Source: Clostridia bacterium
Lineage (GTDB): Bacteria; Bacillota; Clostridia; Christensenellales; Borkfalkiaceae
Assembly: GCA_017453045.1 (NCBI GenBank)
Contig: JAFTKX010000012.1
Coordinates: 1-48,124 of the forward strand
DNA length: 48,124 bases
Reading direction: 5' to 3'
Within the stretch, counting starts at the first letter, position 1. Every line of letters starts with the position of its first letter. A model generated the notes under the pieces. It saw only the letters and a program-made list of their open reading frames with translations. It was not told the origin of the DNA and ran no database searches. The position numbers and the translations under genes are program-made. Below, piece after piece: positions 8,950 through 17,289 of the stretch.

Positions 8950-9179
8950 AAATAGCCGTTACAAACGAAAATAAAACTTTTAAATTTTTCGTTCCTGCAA
9001 AACTTACTTTAAAACTTATTATGAAGTTTAAACGTAAAAAGAATAAGAAAATGAAACAAGTAATAAACTCATTTTTAAACGACGCTTTTAAAATATTGAA
9101 AGAGTATAAAAAGAAAAACGGTTCTTTTACTTTATTAGAATTTGAAGATTCCGAAACTAAAACTACAATAACCTTTTAA
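8946..9179 (+). CDS. Small basic partner protein of the XRE regulator
   Basis: 77 residues, lysine-rich in the middle (KFKRKKNKKMK). Its layout parallels the C-terminal domain of the preceding regulator: a strand leading to FFVPAKLTLKL, a helix, then SFTLLEFEDSETKTTITF, comparable with KLVEVEDKDGETVEVWVE. It is translationally coupled to the XRE gene and followed by a strong terminator, so the two make a complete operon. It could bind or modulate the regulator; this is inference from shared architecture. Confidence 0.6.
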   Translation: MKIAVTNENKTFKFFVPAKLTLKLIMKFKRKKNKKMKQVINSFLNDAFKILKEYKKKNGSFTLLEFEDSETKTTITF

Positions 9180-9180
9180 C

Positions 9181-9213
9181 AAGGTCATCTACTGACGGTA
9201 GATGACCTTTTTC
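9181..9213 (+). terminator. Strong intrinsic terminator of the XRE operon
   Basis: A 12-bp perfect stem (AAGGTCATCTAC and GTAGATGACCTT) with a TGACG loop and a run of T, placed right after the stop codon. It lies between convergent genes, so the reverse complement may also serve murC. Confidence 0.9.
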
Positions 9214-9229
9214 CTCGCCTATAAGTCGA

Positions 9230-10564
9230 TTATTTGCCAATTTTCTCTTTTATTAAGTAGTATAAATCACCTGCTCCTAAAACGAGCAGTACGTCTTTTT
9301 CTTTAAGAATTTTACCGTAATAGGCTAAAACTTCGTCTACGTTTTCAAAATATAAAACGCAGTTTAACTCTTTTGACAAATCGTTAGCGCCTCCGCCCTT
9401 TTGATAACTTTCCCTTGCCGAAAAAGTTTTAAAAAGTCCCAAGTTTTTTATAGGCTTTAACACTTTGATAAATTCGTCTTTTAAAAATAGAGTTCGAGAA
9501 TAGGTATGCGGTTGAAAAAGAACGTAAACTTCGCCTTTCGCAATCTCACTCGCGCATTTTACGCTGGCTTCAATTTCGGTTGGGTGATGCGCGTAATCGC
9601 ATATAACCTTTGCCTTGCCGATTTTGCCAACGGTTTCAAACCGCCTAACCGTGCCGACGTAATTTTTTAGCCCGTTTTTTATATTTTGAAAACTAATACC
9701 CATATAAGTTGCGCATGCGCATGCCGAAAGGGCGTTTTCTACGTTATGTCTACCGTAAACGGAAAGTGAAATTCTCCCCTTTTTCTTCCCTTTAACTACG
9801 AGGTCGAAACTATAAATCCCCCTTTTGCTTTTTATCCTTTTTGCCGTTACGTCCGCGTTATCTCCTATTGAAAAAGTAACGGCGTTTGCTCCGTCGTATG
9901 AAGAATATACGGAGTCGTTTTTATTGATAATCGACTTATAGCCACGTTTTGCAAAAGATAAATATGCGTTTTTGAGTTCGTCTTGACTGCTGTAACAGTC
10001 CATATGGTCAACCCCTGTGTTTAAGCACACGGCGTAATCGGCAACGAATTTATTTATATTCTTTTTAAACTCGCACACTTCGCTTAAAAACACGTCGTTA
10101 CCGTTTAAAACGAAATTACCTAACGTCAAATCTTCTCCGCCGATATGGGCGCTAAATTTTAATTTTGCGCAAGTGAATATATGCGCAAGCATACAAGTTA
10201 CCGTAGTTTTTCCATGACAACCCGCAACGCCTACTACGTCGCCGAAGTTTTCGGATATCATTTTAAGCGCGTCTGCCCGAGAAATCGTAAACGTATTATT
10301 TTTCTTTGCAAAGGCAAATTCTTCGTTATCTTCGCCTATTGCGTCGCTATAAATTACAGCGTGAGCGTTTTCAACGTGTTTTGCGTCGTGCCCTAAAAAC
10401 ACTCTTATTCCTTTTTTTTCGAGTTCTTTTCTTTGAGAAAAGTCCGACCTATCGCTTCCGCTGACCGAAAAGCCCACGCTTGCAAAATATTCGGCAATGC
10501 CACGCATACTGACACCGCCAACACCTATTAAATGAATATAAAACTGTTTTTTGTCGTATAACAT
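9230..10564 (-). CDS. murC: UDP-N-acetylmuramate--L-alanine ligase
   Basis: 444 residues. It adds L-alanine to UDP-MurNAc in cytoplasmic peptidoglycan precursor synthesis. Motifs: N-terminal Rossmann HLIGVGGVSMRGIAEY, the Mur-ligase P-loop GVAGCHGKTTVTCMLAH, NTGVDHMD, and DYAHHPTEIEAS typical of MurC. A TTG start at 10600 would add 12 residues; the ATG at 10564 fits the family N-terminus better. No Shine-Dalgarno precedes it, and a -10-like TAAAAT sits only 5 nt upstream (see findings on leaderless starts). It stands alone and divergent from spoVG, away from murF and ddl. Confidence 0.95.
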   Translation of the reverse strand: MLYDKKQFYIHLIGVGGVSMRGIAEYFASVGFSVSGSDRSDFSQRKELEKKGIRVFLGHDAKHVENAHAVIYSDAIGEDNEEFAFAKKNNTFTISRADALKMISENFGDVVGVAGCHGKTTVTCMLAHIFTCAKLKFSAHIGGEDLTLGNFVLNGNDVFLSEVCEFKKNINKFVADYAVCLNTGVDHMDCYSSQDELKNAYLSFAKRGYKSIINKNDSVYSSYDGANAVTFSIGDNADVTAKRIKSKRGIYSFDLVVKGKKKGRISLSVYGRHNVENALSACACATYMGISFQNIKNGLKNYVGTVRRFETVGKIGKAKVICDYAHHPTEIEASVKCASEIAKGEVYVLFQPHTYSRTLFLKDEFIKVLKPIKNLGLFKTFSARESYQKGGGANDLSKELNCVLYFENVDEVLAYYGKILKEKDVLLVLGAGDLYYLIKEKIGK

Positions 10565-10569
10565 ACAAG

Positions 10570-10575
10570 ATTTTA
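10570..10575 (-). promoter_or_regulatory. -10 box 5 nt upstream of murC (leaderless candidate)
   Basis: TAAAAT on the minus strand ends 5 nt before the ATG; a TTGCAA lies 19 bp further upstream. If used, the transcript would begin at or next to the start codon, matching the lack of a Shine-Dalgarno. Confidence 0.4.
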
Positions 10576-10648
10576 TGCCGAGAATTACAAATATTTGCAA
10601 AAAAAAGTATATTTTTGTGAATATTTTGCAAAAAAATTAAAAAAACTA

Positions 10649-10677
10649 TTGAAAAGTGGCAATAAATATAGTATTAT
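10649..10677 (+). promoter_or_regulatory. Promoter of spoVG
   Basis: TTGAAA (10649-10654), a 17-bp spacer and TATTAT (10672-10677). Start near 10684, about 30 nt before the ATG. No sigma-H GAAT box is seen, unlike Bacillus spoVG. Confidence 0.6.
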
Positions 10678-10713
10678 ATAATTAGAAATTAAATTGATTA
10701 GGGGAGAAAAACA

Positions 10714-10980
10714 ATGAAAATTTCTGACGTAAGAGTACGCATAGTACAAAAGGACGACATAAAACTTAAAGCCGTCGCGTCTATCACGATAGACGAGTGT
10801 TTCGTTATCCACGACATAAAAGTCATTGAAGGAAACGACGGGTATTTCGTTGCAATGCCATCCAGAAAAACCAACGACGGTGAGTATAAAGACATTGCTC
10901 ATCCCATCAACACTGAAACCAGACAAGCGGTTATCGAAGCCGTTTTGGACGCTTTCAAAAACGAACTTGCTAAAGTTTAA
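10714..10980 (+). CDS. spoVG: Septation/sporulation regulator SpoVG
   Basis: 88 residues, matching SpoVG over its length: MKISDVRVRIVQKDD, ASITIDECFVIHDIKVIEG and FVAMPSRKTNDGEYKDIAHP. SpoVG is a small nucleic-acid-binding regulator affecting asymmetric division, capsule and other genes; it also occurs in non-spore-formers. A strong Shine-Dalgarno (GGGGAG) precedes the ATG, and a strong terminator follows, so it is monocistronic. Confidence 0.95.
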   Translation: MKISDVRVRIVQKDDIKLKAVASITIDECFVIHDIKVIEGNDGYFVAMPSRKTNDGEYKDIAHPINTETRQAVIEAVLDAFKNELAKV

Positions 10981-10992
10981 TATCTAAAAATC

Positions 10993-11031
10993 AAAGGCTC
11001 GGAACTGCTAATTGCAGTTCCGAGCCTTTTG
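10993..11031 (+). terminator. Intrinsic terminator of spoVG
   Basis: A 16-bp perfect stem (AAAGGCTCGGAACTGC and its complement) with a TAATT loop, then TTTTGTATTTTATTTT. It also lies downstream of the convergent PHP phosphatase gene. Confidence 0.9.
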
Positions 11032-11056
11032 TATTTTATTTTAGTTTAAGCCACTA

Positions 11057-11752
11057 TCAATCTTGTTTTATTATATATTCGGGATTTGTTTTAAAAATCA
11101 AGTCGGCGTAGTCTTTGTATTTAGACTTAACCTTTTGATACGCCAAAGCCATATAGTTATTTCTCGAGTAGTGATAATCGCTTGCAACCACGTCGACGAG
11201 TTTCAATTTCAACAGTTTTTTTACAAACTTGTTTTCTTCCGCGTAAGACTTATTGACTACGGGCGCGCAATTAACTTGAATTACTACACCGCTTTTTCTA
11301 AGCCTTTCTACGTTTTCAACCGAGCGAAAATACGAATATCTCTCGACGTGCGCGACGACGGGAATAAAACCGCACAGCCTTACGCCGTAACAAATTTCTT
11401 CAATATCGACTTCAATTTGGTATGGAAATTCAAGCAAAACGAACTTTCCGCCTGCAAGCGATAAAAATTTCTTATTTTCTATCATTTGCGTTAATTCTTT
11501 AAAAACGGTAATTTCCCTACCTAAAAAGAGATTAACGGGCAAATTTCTCCTTTCTACTTGCTTTTTGAAATCTTCAAAAACTTCGATTACCCTTTGGTCG
11601 TCTTCACAAAAAAAACCTTTGCGAAAATGGGGGGTTAAAACCATATTTCTTACGCCTTGTTTTACGGCTTCTTCGACCATTGAAATAGAGTTTTCAAGGC
11701 TGTCGCTACCGTCGTCGACGAACGGTAAAACGTGGCAATGTAAATCTGTCAA
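11057..11752 (-). CDS. CpsB/YwqE-type PHP tyrosine-protein phosphatase
   Basis: 231 residues, the usual length of the metal-dependent PHP phosphatases that dephosphorylate the BY-kinase of capsule or exopolysaccharide systems. Metal-binding motifs are DLHCHVLPFVDDGS at the N-terminus, LTPHFR, VPVVAHVERY (as IPVVAHVERY) and ASDYHYSRNN. The TTG start at 11752 is supported by AAAGGGGG about 8 nt upstream. It follows the kinase by 25 nt and completes the module. Confidence 0.88.
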   Translation of the reverse strand: MTDLHCHVLPFVDDGSDSLENSISMVEEAVKQGVRNMVLTPHFRKGFFCEDDQRVIEVFEDFKKQVERRNLPVNLFLGREITVFKELTQMIENKKFLSLAGGKFVLLEFPYQIEVDIEEICYGVRLCGFIPVVAHVERYSYFRSVENVERLRKSGVVIQVNCAPVVNKSYAEENKFVKKLLKLKLVDVVASDYHYSRNNYMALAYQKVKSKYKDYADLIFKTNPEYIIKQD

Positions 11753-11777
11753 AACGTACGCCCCCTTTAAAAGTTTA

Positions 11778-12467
11778 TCAATCGCCGTAAAAAACCGAAT
11801 TGCGCGGAACGAAAGTCATAACGCAACCTAAAACGGTAACGTTCAACTTTTCTAAAAGTTTAACGCTTTCAACTGCAACCGATTTTTTAACGAAGTCGTT
11901 GGAAACGACTAAAATAACTCCGTCGGCAAATTTTGCAACGTGCATATAGTCCGAAGCCGTTACGATAGGCGAACAGTCTAAAAGCACGAACTCGTAAGTT
12001 GATTTTAATTTTTCAATAAGTTCGAGCATTTTACCCGATGACAAGGCAAGCGAAGGATTTGCAACGTCTTTTCCAACGGTGATTACGTCTACACCGTACT
12101 CGGTGGTTTTTATTAAATCGTCGCAACTTCTATCTTCGTAAAGGTAGTCGCCCAAGCCTTTTTCTTCGTCAAGCCCGAAAGTTTTTCCAAGCCCTGCGTT
12201 TCTAAAATCAAGGTCTACTACTACGACCTTTTTCTTATGTTTAGCAAGAGCAACCGCTACGTTTGCAATAAGCGTGGTTTTTCCTTCGCCCGATATTGAC
12301 GACTCGAATTGAAAAACTTTTTTACCCAATTCGGAAAAAAGTAAGAGATTATCTTTTAAAACCGTCACACTCTCGTCAAAAGAAGTCCTGCCGTTTTCGG
12401 TAAGGAAAATCCCGCTTTTTAAGGTAGATTTTCTTTTTACGGATAATTTATTAAACGCTTTAGCCAT
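11778..12467 (-). CDS. CpsD/CapB-family BY-kinase (polysaccharide tyrosine autokinase)
   Basis: 229 residues, a cytoplasmic bacterial tyrosine kinase activated by the membrane chain-length protein. Walker A is ISGEGKTTLIAN, Walker A-prime VVVVDLDFRNAGLGK, Walker B FVLLDCSPI. The usual C-terminal tyrosine cluster is almost absent: the tail ends NSVFYGD with a single tyrosine, so autophosphorylation may be limited or located elsewhere. It lies 1 nt after the chain-length gene and before the phosphatase, the standard order. Confidence 0.85.
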   Translation of the reverse strand: MAKAFNKLSVKRKSTLKSGIFLTENGRTSFDESVTVLKDNLLLFSELGKKVFQFESSISGEGKTTLIANVAVALAKHKKKVVVVDLDFRNAGLGKTFGLDEEKGLGDYLYEDRSCDDLIKTTEYGVDVITVGKDVANPSLALSSGKMLELIEKLKSTYEFVLLDCSPIVTASDYMHVAKFADGVILVVSNDFVKKSVAVESVKLLEKLNVTVLGCVMTFVPRNSVFYGD

Positions 12468-12468
12468 A

Positions 12469-13212
12469 TTATCTACCCCCCTTTTCTTCTTTCAATTCTT
12501 CTACGACTGCTAAAACTTCTATTCCCAACTCTTTCTCAACAGACTCTTTATCCAAAAACGTCTGTCTTAAAAGGGCTAATACAACGACTAAACCTACTGA
12601 TAAAACCGCTCCTACAGCGCCGAATAATATTGCGCTTGAAATTGCAGATCCGAATTTATCTTCTTTGATCTCGCTCGCCGAAGTAAAAGTTTTTAACTTT
12701 CCGCCGAACATTGTCATAACGTACTTTCCGTTATCGTGCTTTTCGTTTAAAACGCTTAAAAATTCGGAAACTATCGTATCGAGAATAACTTGAGCGTTTA
12801 CGCTAGAAGTTTCGTAAGTAAAATTCACAAACATAGAAGTATTCGTAACGGTAAGACACTCTTTAATGGCTTCTATCGTCAAACCTTTAATTCCTTTTTC
12901 TTCTAAAGTTTCAACCGCTTTTTCAAAAACGAGATTACCGCTTGTAGACATTATCATTGCCCTTGCAGACGACGCAATGCTTTGTATTACCGTTATTTCT
13001 TCAGTTTCGTCTGCGTAAACGTCGTCGTCAAAAGCGATTACCGACGCTTCGGTTTTATAAGTTACGTCAGCAAAGAACAAACCGTACGCTCCGCCTAAAA
13101 TAGCAAAAGCAACGATTACGGCAAAAATTTTAAGTAAATGACGCTTTAATTCCTTTATAATTGCCTTTGCGCTGAAAAAACTAGTTTCTTCTTCTCTAAT
13201 TATTTCGTCCAT
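12469..13212 (-). CDS. Wzz/YveK-type polysaccharide chain-length determinant (kinase adaptor)
   Basis: 247 residues from the ATG at 13212, which has AAGGAG upstream; the longer frame from 13260 lacks that. A first membrane segment is at about residues 22-45 (LLKIFAVIVAFAILGG) and a second near 212-235 (AILFGAVGAVLSVGLVVVLALL), with an extracytoplasmic Wzz domain between. Such proteins anchor and activate the BY-kinase and set polymer length. No glycosyltransferase or polymerase gene is nearby, so the module is an orphan here. Confidence 0.82.
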   Translation of the reverse strand: MDEIIREEETSFFSAKAIIKELKRHLLKIFAVIVAFAILGGAYGLFFADVTYKTEASVIAFDDDVYADETEEITVIQSIASSARAMIMSTSGNLVFEKAVETLEEKGIKGLTIEAIKECLTVTNTSMFVNFTYETSSVNAQVILDTIVSEFLSVLNEKHDNGKYVMTMFGGKLKTFTSASEIKEDKFGSAISSAILFGAVGAVLSVGLVVVLALLRQTFLDKESVEKELGIEVLAVVEELKEEKGGR

Positions 13213-13302
13213 TTTTACTCCTTTTGCGCGTACGCGCACTATGGTAATAATATCATACAAACGTATAAAAGTAAAGTGAAAATCAAATATTTTAACGCAA
13301 TA

Positions 13303-14616
13303 TTACTCTTTTCCCTTTTCTTTTCTAATACGCTTTACTTCTTTTTCAAAGCCGTTATCTTTAGGACTGTAAAAAACAGAACCTTTTATAGAGTCCGGAA
13401 GATACTGTTGGTCAACGTATCCGCCGTAGTCGTGCGGGTACTTATATTGCCTACTTCTCGCCTTTGAATCGCTGTCGGCGAACACCGAATTTCTCAAATG
13501 CGGTGGAACGGTATCGTCTTTCGCGCTCCTTGCAGCCGCTTGCGCTCCGTTCATTGCAATTATAACCGAATTAGACTTGGGCGCTTCGCAAACGTAAATT
13601 ATAGCCTGCGACATAGGGATAAGACCTTCGGGATAGCCGATATTTAAAAACGCCGTAAGCGCCGAAGTTGCTACGACCAAAGCGTTGGGGTCTGCCATAC
13701 CTACGTCTTCTGACGAGTGAACGACTAATCTTCTCAAAAGCAAAAGCGGATCGCATCCCCCTTCGATAAGCCTGTGAGCATAGTATAAAGCCGCGTCGCT
13801 ATCGCTACCGCGAAGCGATTTGCAAAAAGCGGATAGCATATCGTAATAAGAATTTTCGTCGTACGATAGAGCCTTTCTTTGAATTGACTGCTCGGCGTCT
13901 TTTATCGTTACGGTAACCTTTCCGCTTTCGTCGCCCGCCGTCGTTAAAACCGCGAGTTCTAAAGCGTTGTATGCAGTTCTTAAATCGCCCGCGCTTAAAC
14001 TTGCAATATGTTCTATGGCGTCTTCTTCAACCGTCAAATCAAGTTGTCCATAGCCACGTTTTTTATCGTTAATCGCCTTATACAAGGCTTTTTTCACAGT
14101 TTCTTTGTCAAGTCTTTTAAACTCGAACACCCTACATCTCGACACTATTGCAGGCGTCATCGACGCGTAGGGATTTTCGGTAGTAGAGCCTATGAAGATA
14201 ATCGTACCTTGCTCGATTGCAGGGAGCAAACTGTCCGACTGCGTTTTGCTAAAACGGTGGCATTCGTCGAGTAAAAGATAGGTCTTTTTGCCAAACATCT
14301 TTAAGTCGTTAGACGCTTGTTCTACCGCTTTTTTTACGTCTGCAACACCGCTTGATACGGCGTTTAACTTTACAAAATTACCGCTCGTTGAATTTGCGAT
14401 AATATTAGCAAGCGTCGTTTTACCCGTGCCCGGCGGGCCCCAAAAAATGCAACTGCCGACTTTATCTAAAGATATAGCCCTGCGAAGTAGACTGTTTTCT
14501 TCGCAAATATGGCTTTGTCCTAAAAATTCGCGAAGGGAATTAGGTCGCATTCTTTCGGCAAGCGGACGTTGTTCTTGCTCGCCTTTTTCTTTTAAGATGT
14601 CAAATAAATCGTTCAT
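13303..14616 (-). CDS. rarA: Replication-associated recombination protein A (RarA/MgsA AAA+ ATPase)
   Basis: 437 residues. This clamp-loader-like AAA+ protein acts at stalled replication forks. Motifs: RPNSLREFLGQSHI at the N-terminus, Walker A FWGPPGTGKTTLANII, Walker B LLLDECHRFSKTQ, sensor GSTTENPYASM, and the C-terminal tetramerisation domain (GGCDPLLLLRRLVVHSSEDVG). It is divergent from ylbJ. Confidence 0.95.
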   Translation of the reverse strand: MNDLFDILKEKGEQEQRPLAERMRPNSLREFLGQSHICEENSLLRRAISLDKVGSCIFWGPPGTGKTTLANIIANSTSGNFVKLNAVSSGVADVKKAVEQASNDLKMFGKKTYLLLDECHRFSKTQSDSLLPAIEQGTIIFIGSTTENPYASMTPAIVSRCRVFEFKRLDKETVKKALYKAINDKKRGYGQLDLTVEEDAIEHIASLSAGDLRTAYNALELAVLTTAGDESGKVTVTIKDAEQSIQRKALSYDENSYYDMLSAFCKSLRGSDSDAALYYAHRLIEGGCDPLLLLRRLVVHSSEDVGMADPNALVVATSALTAFLNIGYPEGLIPMSQAIIYVCEAPKSNSVIIAMNGAQAAARSAKDDTVPPHLRNSVFADSDSKARSRQYKYPHDYGGYVDQQYLPDSIKGSVFYSPKDNGFEKEVKRIRKEKGKE

Positions 14617-14666
14617 AATATTTCCGTTAGAATAATAGTTCGCCTTTTTTAAGAATACCTTTTAGT

Positions 14667-15626
14667 ATGAAAAAATTTTTCAAACTTCTTCTTTGTTTTT
14701 TTATAGTCTTTTGTATTTTTCTTATAATCTCCAAACCCGAAATTTACGTCAGTAGCGCGTTTGAAGGTCTTAAACTTTGGGCTACCACCGTTTTGCCTGC
14801 CCTTCTTCCTTTCTTTTTTTTAACCGCGCTTTTATCATCTCTCGGCGTAACGAGAATAATCGCAAGACTTTTTGAAAAACCCTGCCGTTTACTTTTTAAT
14901 ACGGGAGGAGCGAGCGCTTACGCTTTTATTATGAGTTTGCTATCGGGTTATCCCGTCGGCTCTAAAACGGTAAGCGATATGAAAACCGCTGGAATTTTAA
15001 ATCGCGACGAAGCGGTAAGGTGTTCTGCGTTTTGCTCGACTTCAGGTCCTATTTTCGTAATAGGTAGCGTGGGTTTTGGTATGTTTCACAACAAAAACGC
15101 AGGGTTTTTAATTTTGATTTCACACCTTTTATCCGCAGTAATTTGTGGCGTGGCGTTTAGATTTTACGGCAGTCCTCAAATTAAAAAAACCTTTTTATCT
15201 TCCCCGAAAAAAAGCGAAAACGCCCTTTACGACTGCGTGTATTCTTCGGTTTTATCCGTGAGTTTGGTCGGCGGTTTCATCTGCCTTTTTTATCTTTTTT
15301 CGGACGCTCTACAAAACGTTGGATTGTTTTCGCCCCTTTTAAATCTTCTTCCAAGCGAAAACTTAAAACAACTTCTTTCAGGGTTTTTATATGGACTTAT
15401 CGAATGCACTAAAGGATGCAAAAACCTATCTATAAGCGGATTATCTCCACTTTCGGTAGCCCTTTCGTCCGCGCTTATATCTTTTGGCGGACTATCAGTT
15501 TGGGCGCAATCGATAATATTTTTATCGAACGCGAAAATTAAACCGCTCGTTTTTTATTTATCTAAAATTTTGCAAGCGATATTTTCATTTTTGCTTTGCT
15601 TTTTGCTATATCCGTTAGTTATCTAA
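14667..15626 (+). CDS. ylbJ: Sporulation integral membrane protein YlbJ
   Basis: 319 residues with about eight hydrophobic segments and the nucleoside-recognition-like motifs SLLSGYPVGSKTV and CSTSGPIFVIGSVG typical of YlbJ, which is needed for spore cortex formation in Bacillus. It converges on coaD and rsmD, reproducing the ylbH-ylbI-ylbJ neighbourhood of Bacillus, although inverted. No Shine-Dalgarno is evident before the ATG. Its presence points to an endospore-forming lineage. It overlaps the 3' end of coaD by 12 nt. Confidence 0.9.
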   Translation: MKKFFKLLLCFFIVFCIFLIISKPEIYVSSAFEGLKLWATTVLPALLPFFFLTALLSSLGVTRIIARLFEKPCRLLFNTGGASAYAFIMSLLSGYPVGSKTVSDMKTAGILNRDEAVRCSAFCSTSGPIFVIGSVGFGMFHNKNAGFLILISHLLSAVICGVAFRFYGSPQIKKTFLSSPKKSENALYDCVYSSVLSVSLVGGFICLFYLFSDALQNVGLFSPLLNLLPSENLKQLLSGFLYGLIECTKGCKNLSISGLSPLSVALSSALISFGGLSVWAQSIIFLSNAKIKPLVFYLSKILQAIFSFLLCFLLYPLVI

Positions 15627-16082
15627 TTTTCCGATTAACTCTTTGGGTAAATATTTTTCTACGCTTTTTCCAAACGATAGGAGTTCTCTAACAGCCGTTG
15701 AACTTACGCTTACGTTTTTTGCGCTACACGGTAAATATACCGTAACTATCTCGGGCATAAGGTCTGCGTTTATAAAATTCATTTCGTTTTCGTAATCGTA
15801 GTCCTTTCCGTTTCTAAGTCCCCTAACGTTATAAGTCGCGCCCTCGTTTTTCATAAGGTCGACGAGTAGTCCGTCGTGGTAAACGACTTTTACGTTTTTA
15901 TATTTTTGACAAACGATATTTAAAAATTCAAGCCTTTTTTCAATAGAAAACATTGCCTTTTTAGTAATATTTACACAAAGGGCAACTATAACTTCGTCAA
16001 AAAGACAAGCAGATTTTTTTATAATTTCTTCGTGTCCGCTCGTAACGGGATCGAAAGTCCCTGCAAAAACACATCTTCTCAT
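15615..16082 (-). CDS. coaD: Pantetheine-phosphate adenylyltransferase
   Basis: 155 residues, the standard length. It makes dephospho-CoA from 4'-phosphopantetheine and ATP. The nucleotidyltransferase motif GTFDPVTSGHEEII lies at the N-terminus and VSSTAVRELLSFG near the C-terminus (the ISSS/T motif). It overlaps the rsmD stop by 4 nt. Confidence 0.96.
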   Translation of the reverse strand: MRRCVFAGTFDPVTSGHEEIIKKSACLFDEVIVALCVNITKKAMFSIEKRLEFLNIVCQKYKNVKVVYHDGLLVDLMKNEGATYNVRGLRNGKDYDYENEMNFINADLMPEIVTVYLPCSAKNVSVSSTAVRELLSFGKSVEKYLPKELIGKLDN

Positions 16083-16612
16083 TTTCTTTCTCCGTAAAAC
16101 TCAAAATGGGCGACGCCGTATTTTCTTGTGCTAAAATGCTCTAATTCTTCAATTTCTTGAACTTTAAAATCTTCGCTATGTTCGTAAATAATTATTCCGC
16201 CGTAGTTTAAAATTTTATTTTGCGCTATAGCCTTTAAAACGGGCGTTCCGTCGATATCGTAAGGGGGATCTAAAAAAATAATATCGAATTTCTTTCTCGT
16301 AGACAAAACGTAGGTTAAAGCGTCGCTATAAACGACTTCGGCGTTTTCTTTTATTAAATCGGCATTAAACTGCATAATCGCCACGCTTTCTTTTGAAGAA
16401 TCGACGAGTACCGCGCTCTCCGCTCCCCTTGACAACGCCTCTATGCCCATATTGCCCGTTCCCGAATACAAATCGAGAAACGCCGAACCGTAAATATCCG
16501 TTTGCAATATGTTAAAAATGGCTTCTTTGGCTCTGTCGGCGGTAGGACGGATTTGCCTGCCTTTAAATTCTTTTAAAACCCTACCCCTATGTTTGCCTGC
16601 TATAATTCTCAA
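16079..16612 (-). CDS. rsmD: 16S rRNA (guanine966-N2)-methyltransferase RsmD
   Basis: 177 residues. Motifs: IIAGKHRGRVL at the N-terminus, RPTADRAKEAIFNIL, SAM-binding FLDLYSGTGNMGIEALSRG and catalytic FLDPPYDID. The frame is open to an ATG at 16663, but a TTG at 16612 preceded by GGAGG at good spacing gives exactly the family N-terminus and avoids a long overlap with queH. It is coupled to coaD. Confidence 0.93.
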   Translation of the reverse strand: MRIIAGKHRGRVLKEFKGRQIRPTADRAKEAIFNILQTDIYGSAFLDLYSGTGNMGIEALSRGAESAVLVDSSKESVAIMQFNADLIKENAEVVYSDALTYVLSTRKKFDIIFLDPPYDIDGTPVLKAIAQNKILNYGGIIIYEHSEDFKVQEIEELEHFSTRKYGVAHFEFYGERK

Positions 16613-16614
16613 AA

Positions 16615-17235
16615 TTATTCCTCCGTTTTTATATGAGCGTACTTTGAATACAAACAACCGCAATATCTTTGGCGGTAAAGTTCGTATTCCTTTGAAATTT
16701 CGATTGAACGCTTGTAGCCTTCTTCCTTTTTAAAATCTGAAAAAAGCCACTTTACTCCATATTCTTTTTCAATTTTTTCGCCTATTTTATTTATAAGGTC
16801 GGCGTTTTTATGCGGACTTACCGTAAGAGTTGAACAAAAATAATCGTATCCGCCGTCTTTTGCAGTTTTTGCCGTTTCTTCTAAACGGTTTTCAAAGCAA
16901 AGCGTACACCTTGCTCCGCCCTCTTGTTCTTTTTCGTAGCCCTCAACCATATAGAAAAACTCTTTAGAAAAATATCTTCCCTCAATCAGTTTAACTTCTT
17001 TGCCGTAAGCCGTTTTCAAAAGCCTTTTTTGCTCGTTTAAACGTAAATAGTATTCTTCACTTTCGGTAATATTAGGATTAAAGAAAAACACCGTCACGTC
17101 AAAATATGGAGTAACCCTTTCTAAAACGGCGGTTGAACAGGGCGCGCAACAACTGTGAAGAAGTAATTTTTTCTTTTCCCCGTCTATCGCCTTTACCGTT
17201 TCTTTAAATAAATTGTCGTAATTGATCTTGTTCAT
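16615..17235 (-). CDS. queH: Epoxyqueuosine reductase QueH
   Basis: 206 residues of the DUF208/QueH family, which reduces epoxyqueuosine to queuosine in tRNA. Cysteine motifs that bind the iron-sulfur cluster and second metal are visible: HSCCAPCS at about residues 28-35, RCTLCFENRL at about 109-118, and RQRYCGCLYS near the C-terminus. No obvious Shine-Dalgarno precedes the ATG. It ends 3 nt before the rsmD start, so they are probably cotranscribed. Confidence 0.93.
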   Translation of the reverse strand: MNKINYDNLFKETVKAIDGEKKKLLLHSCCAPCSTAVLERVTPYFDVTVFFFNPNITESEEYYLRLNEQKRLLKTAYGKEVKLIEGRYFSKEFFYMVEGYEKEQEGGARCTLCFENRLEETAKTAKDGGYDYFCSTLTVSPHKNADLINKIGEKIEKEYGVKWLFSDFKKEEGYKRSIEISKEYELYRQRYCGCLYSKYAHIKTEE

Positions 17236-17289
17236 AGTTTTTTAAATTTGCACGGTGAAATTGCCGTTTTGCAAAATCACACTAAAACC

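Noticed and set aside
10585-10926. 113-codon minus-strand frame
   Set aside because: It is antisense to spoVG and its promoter and has an unlikely composition.
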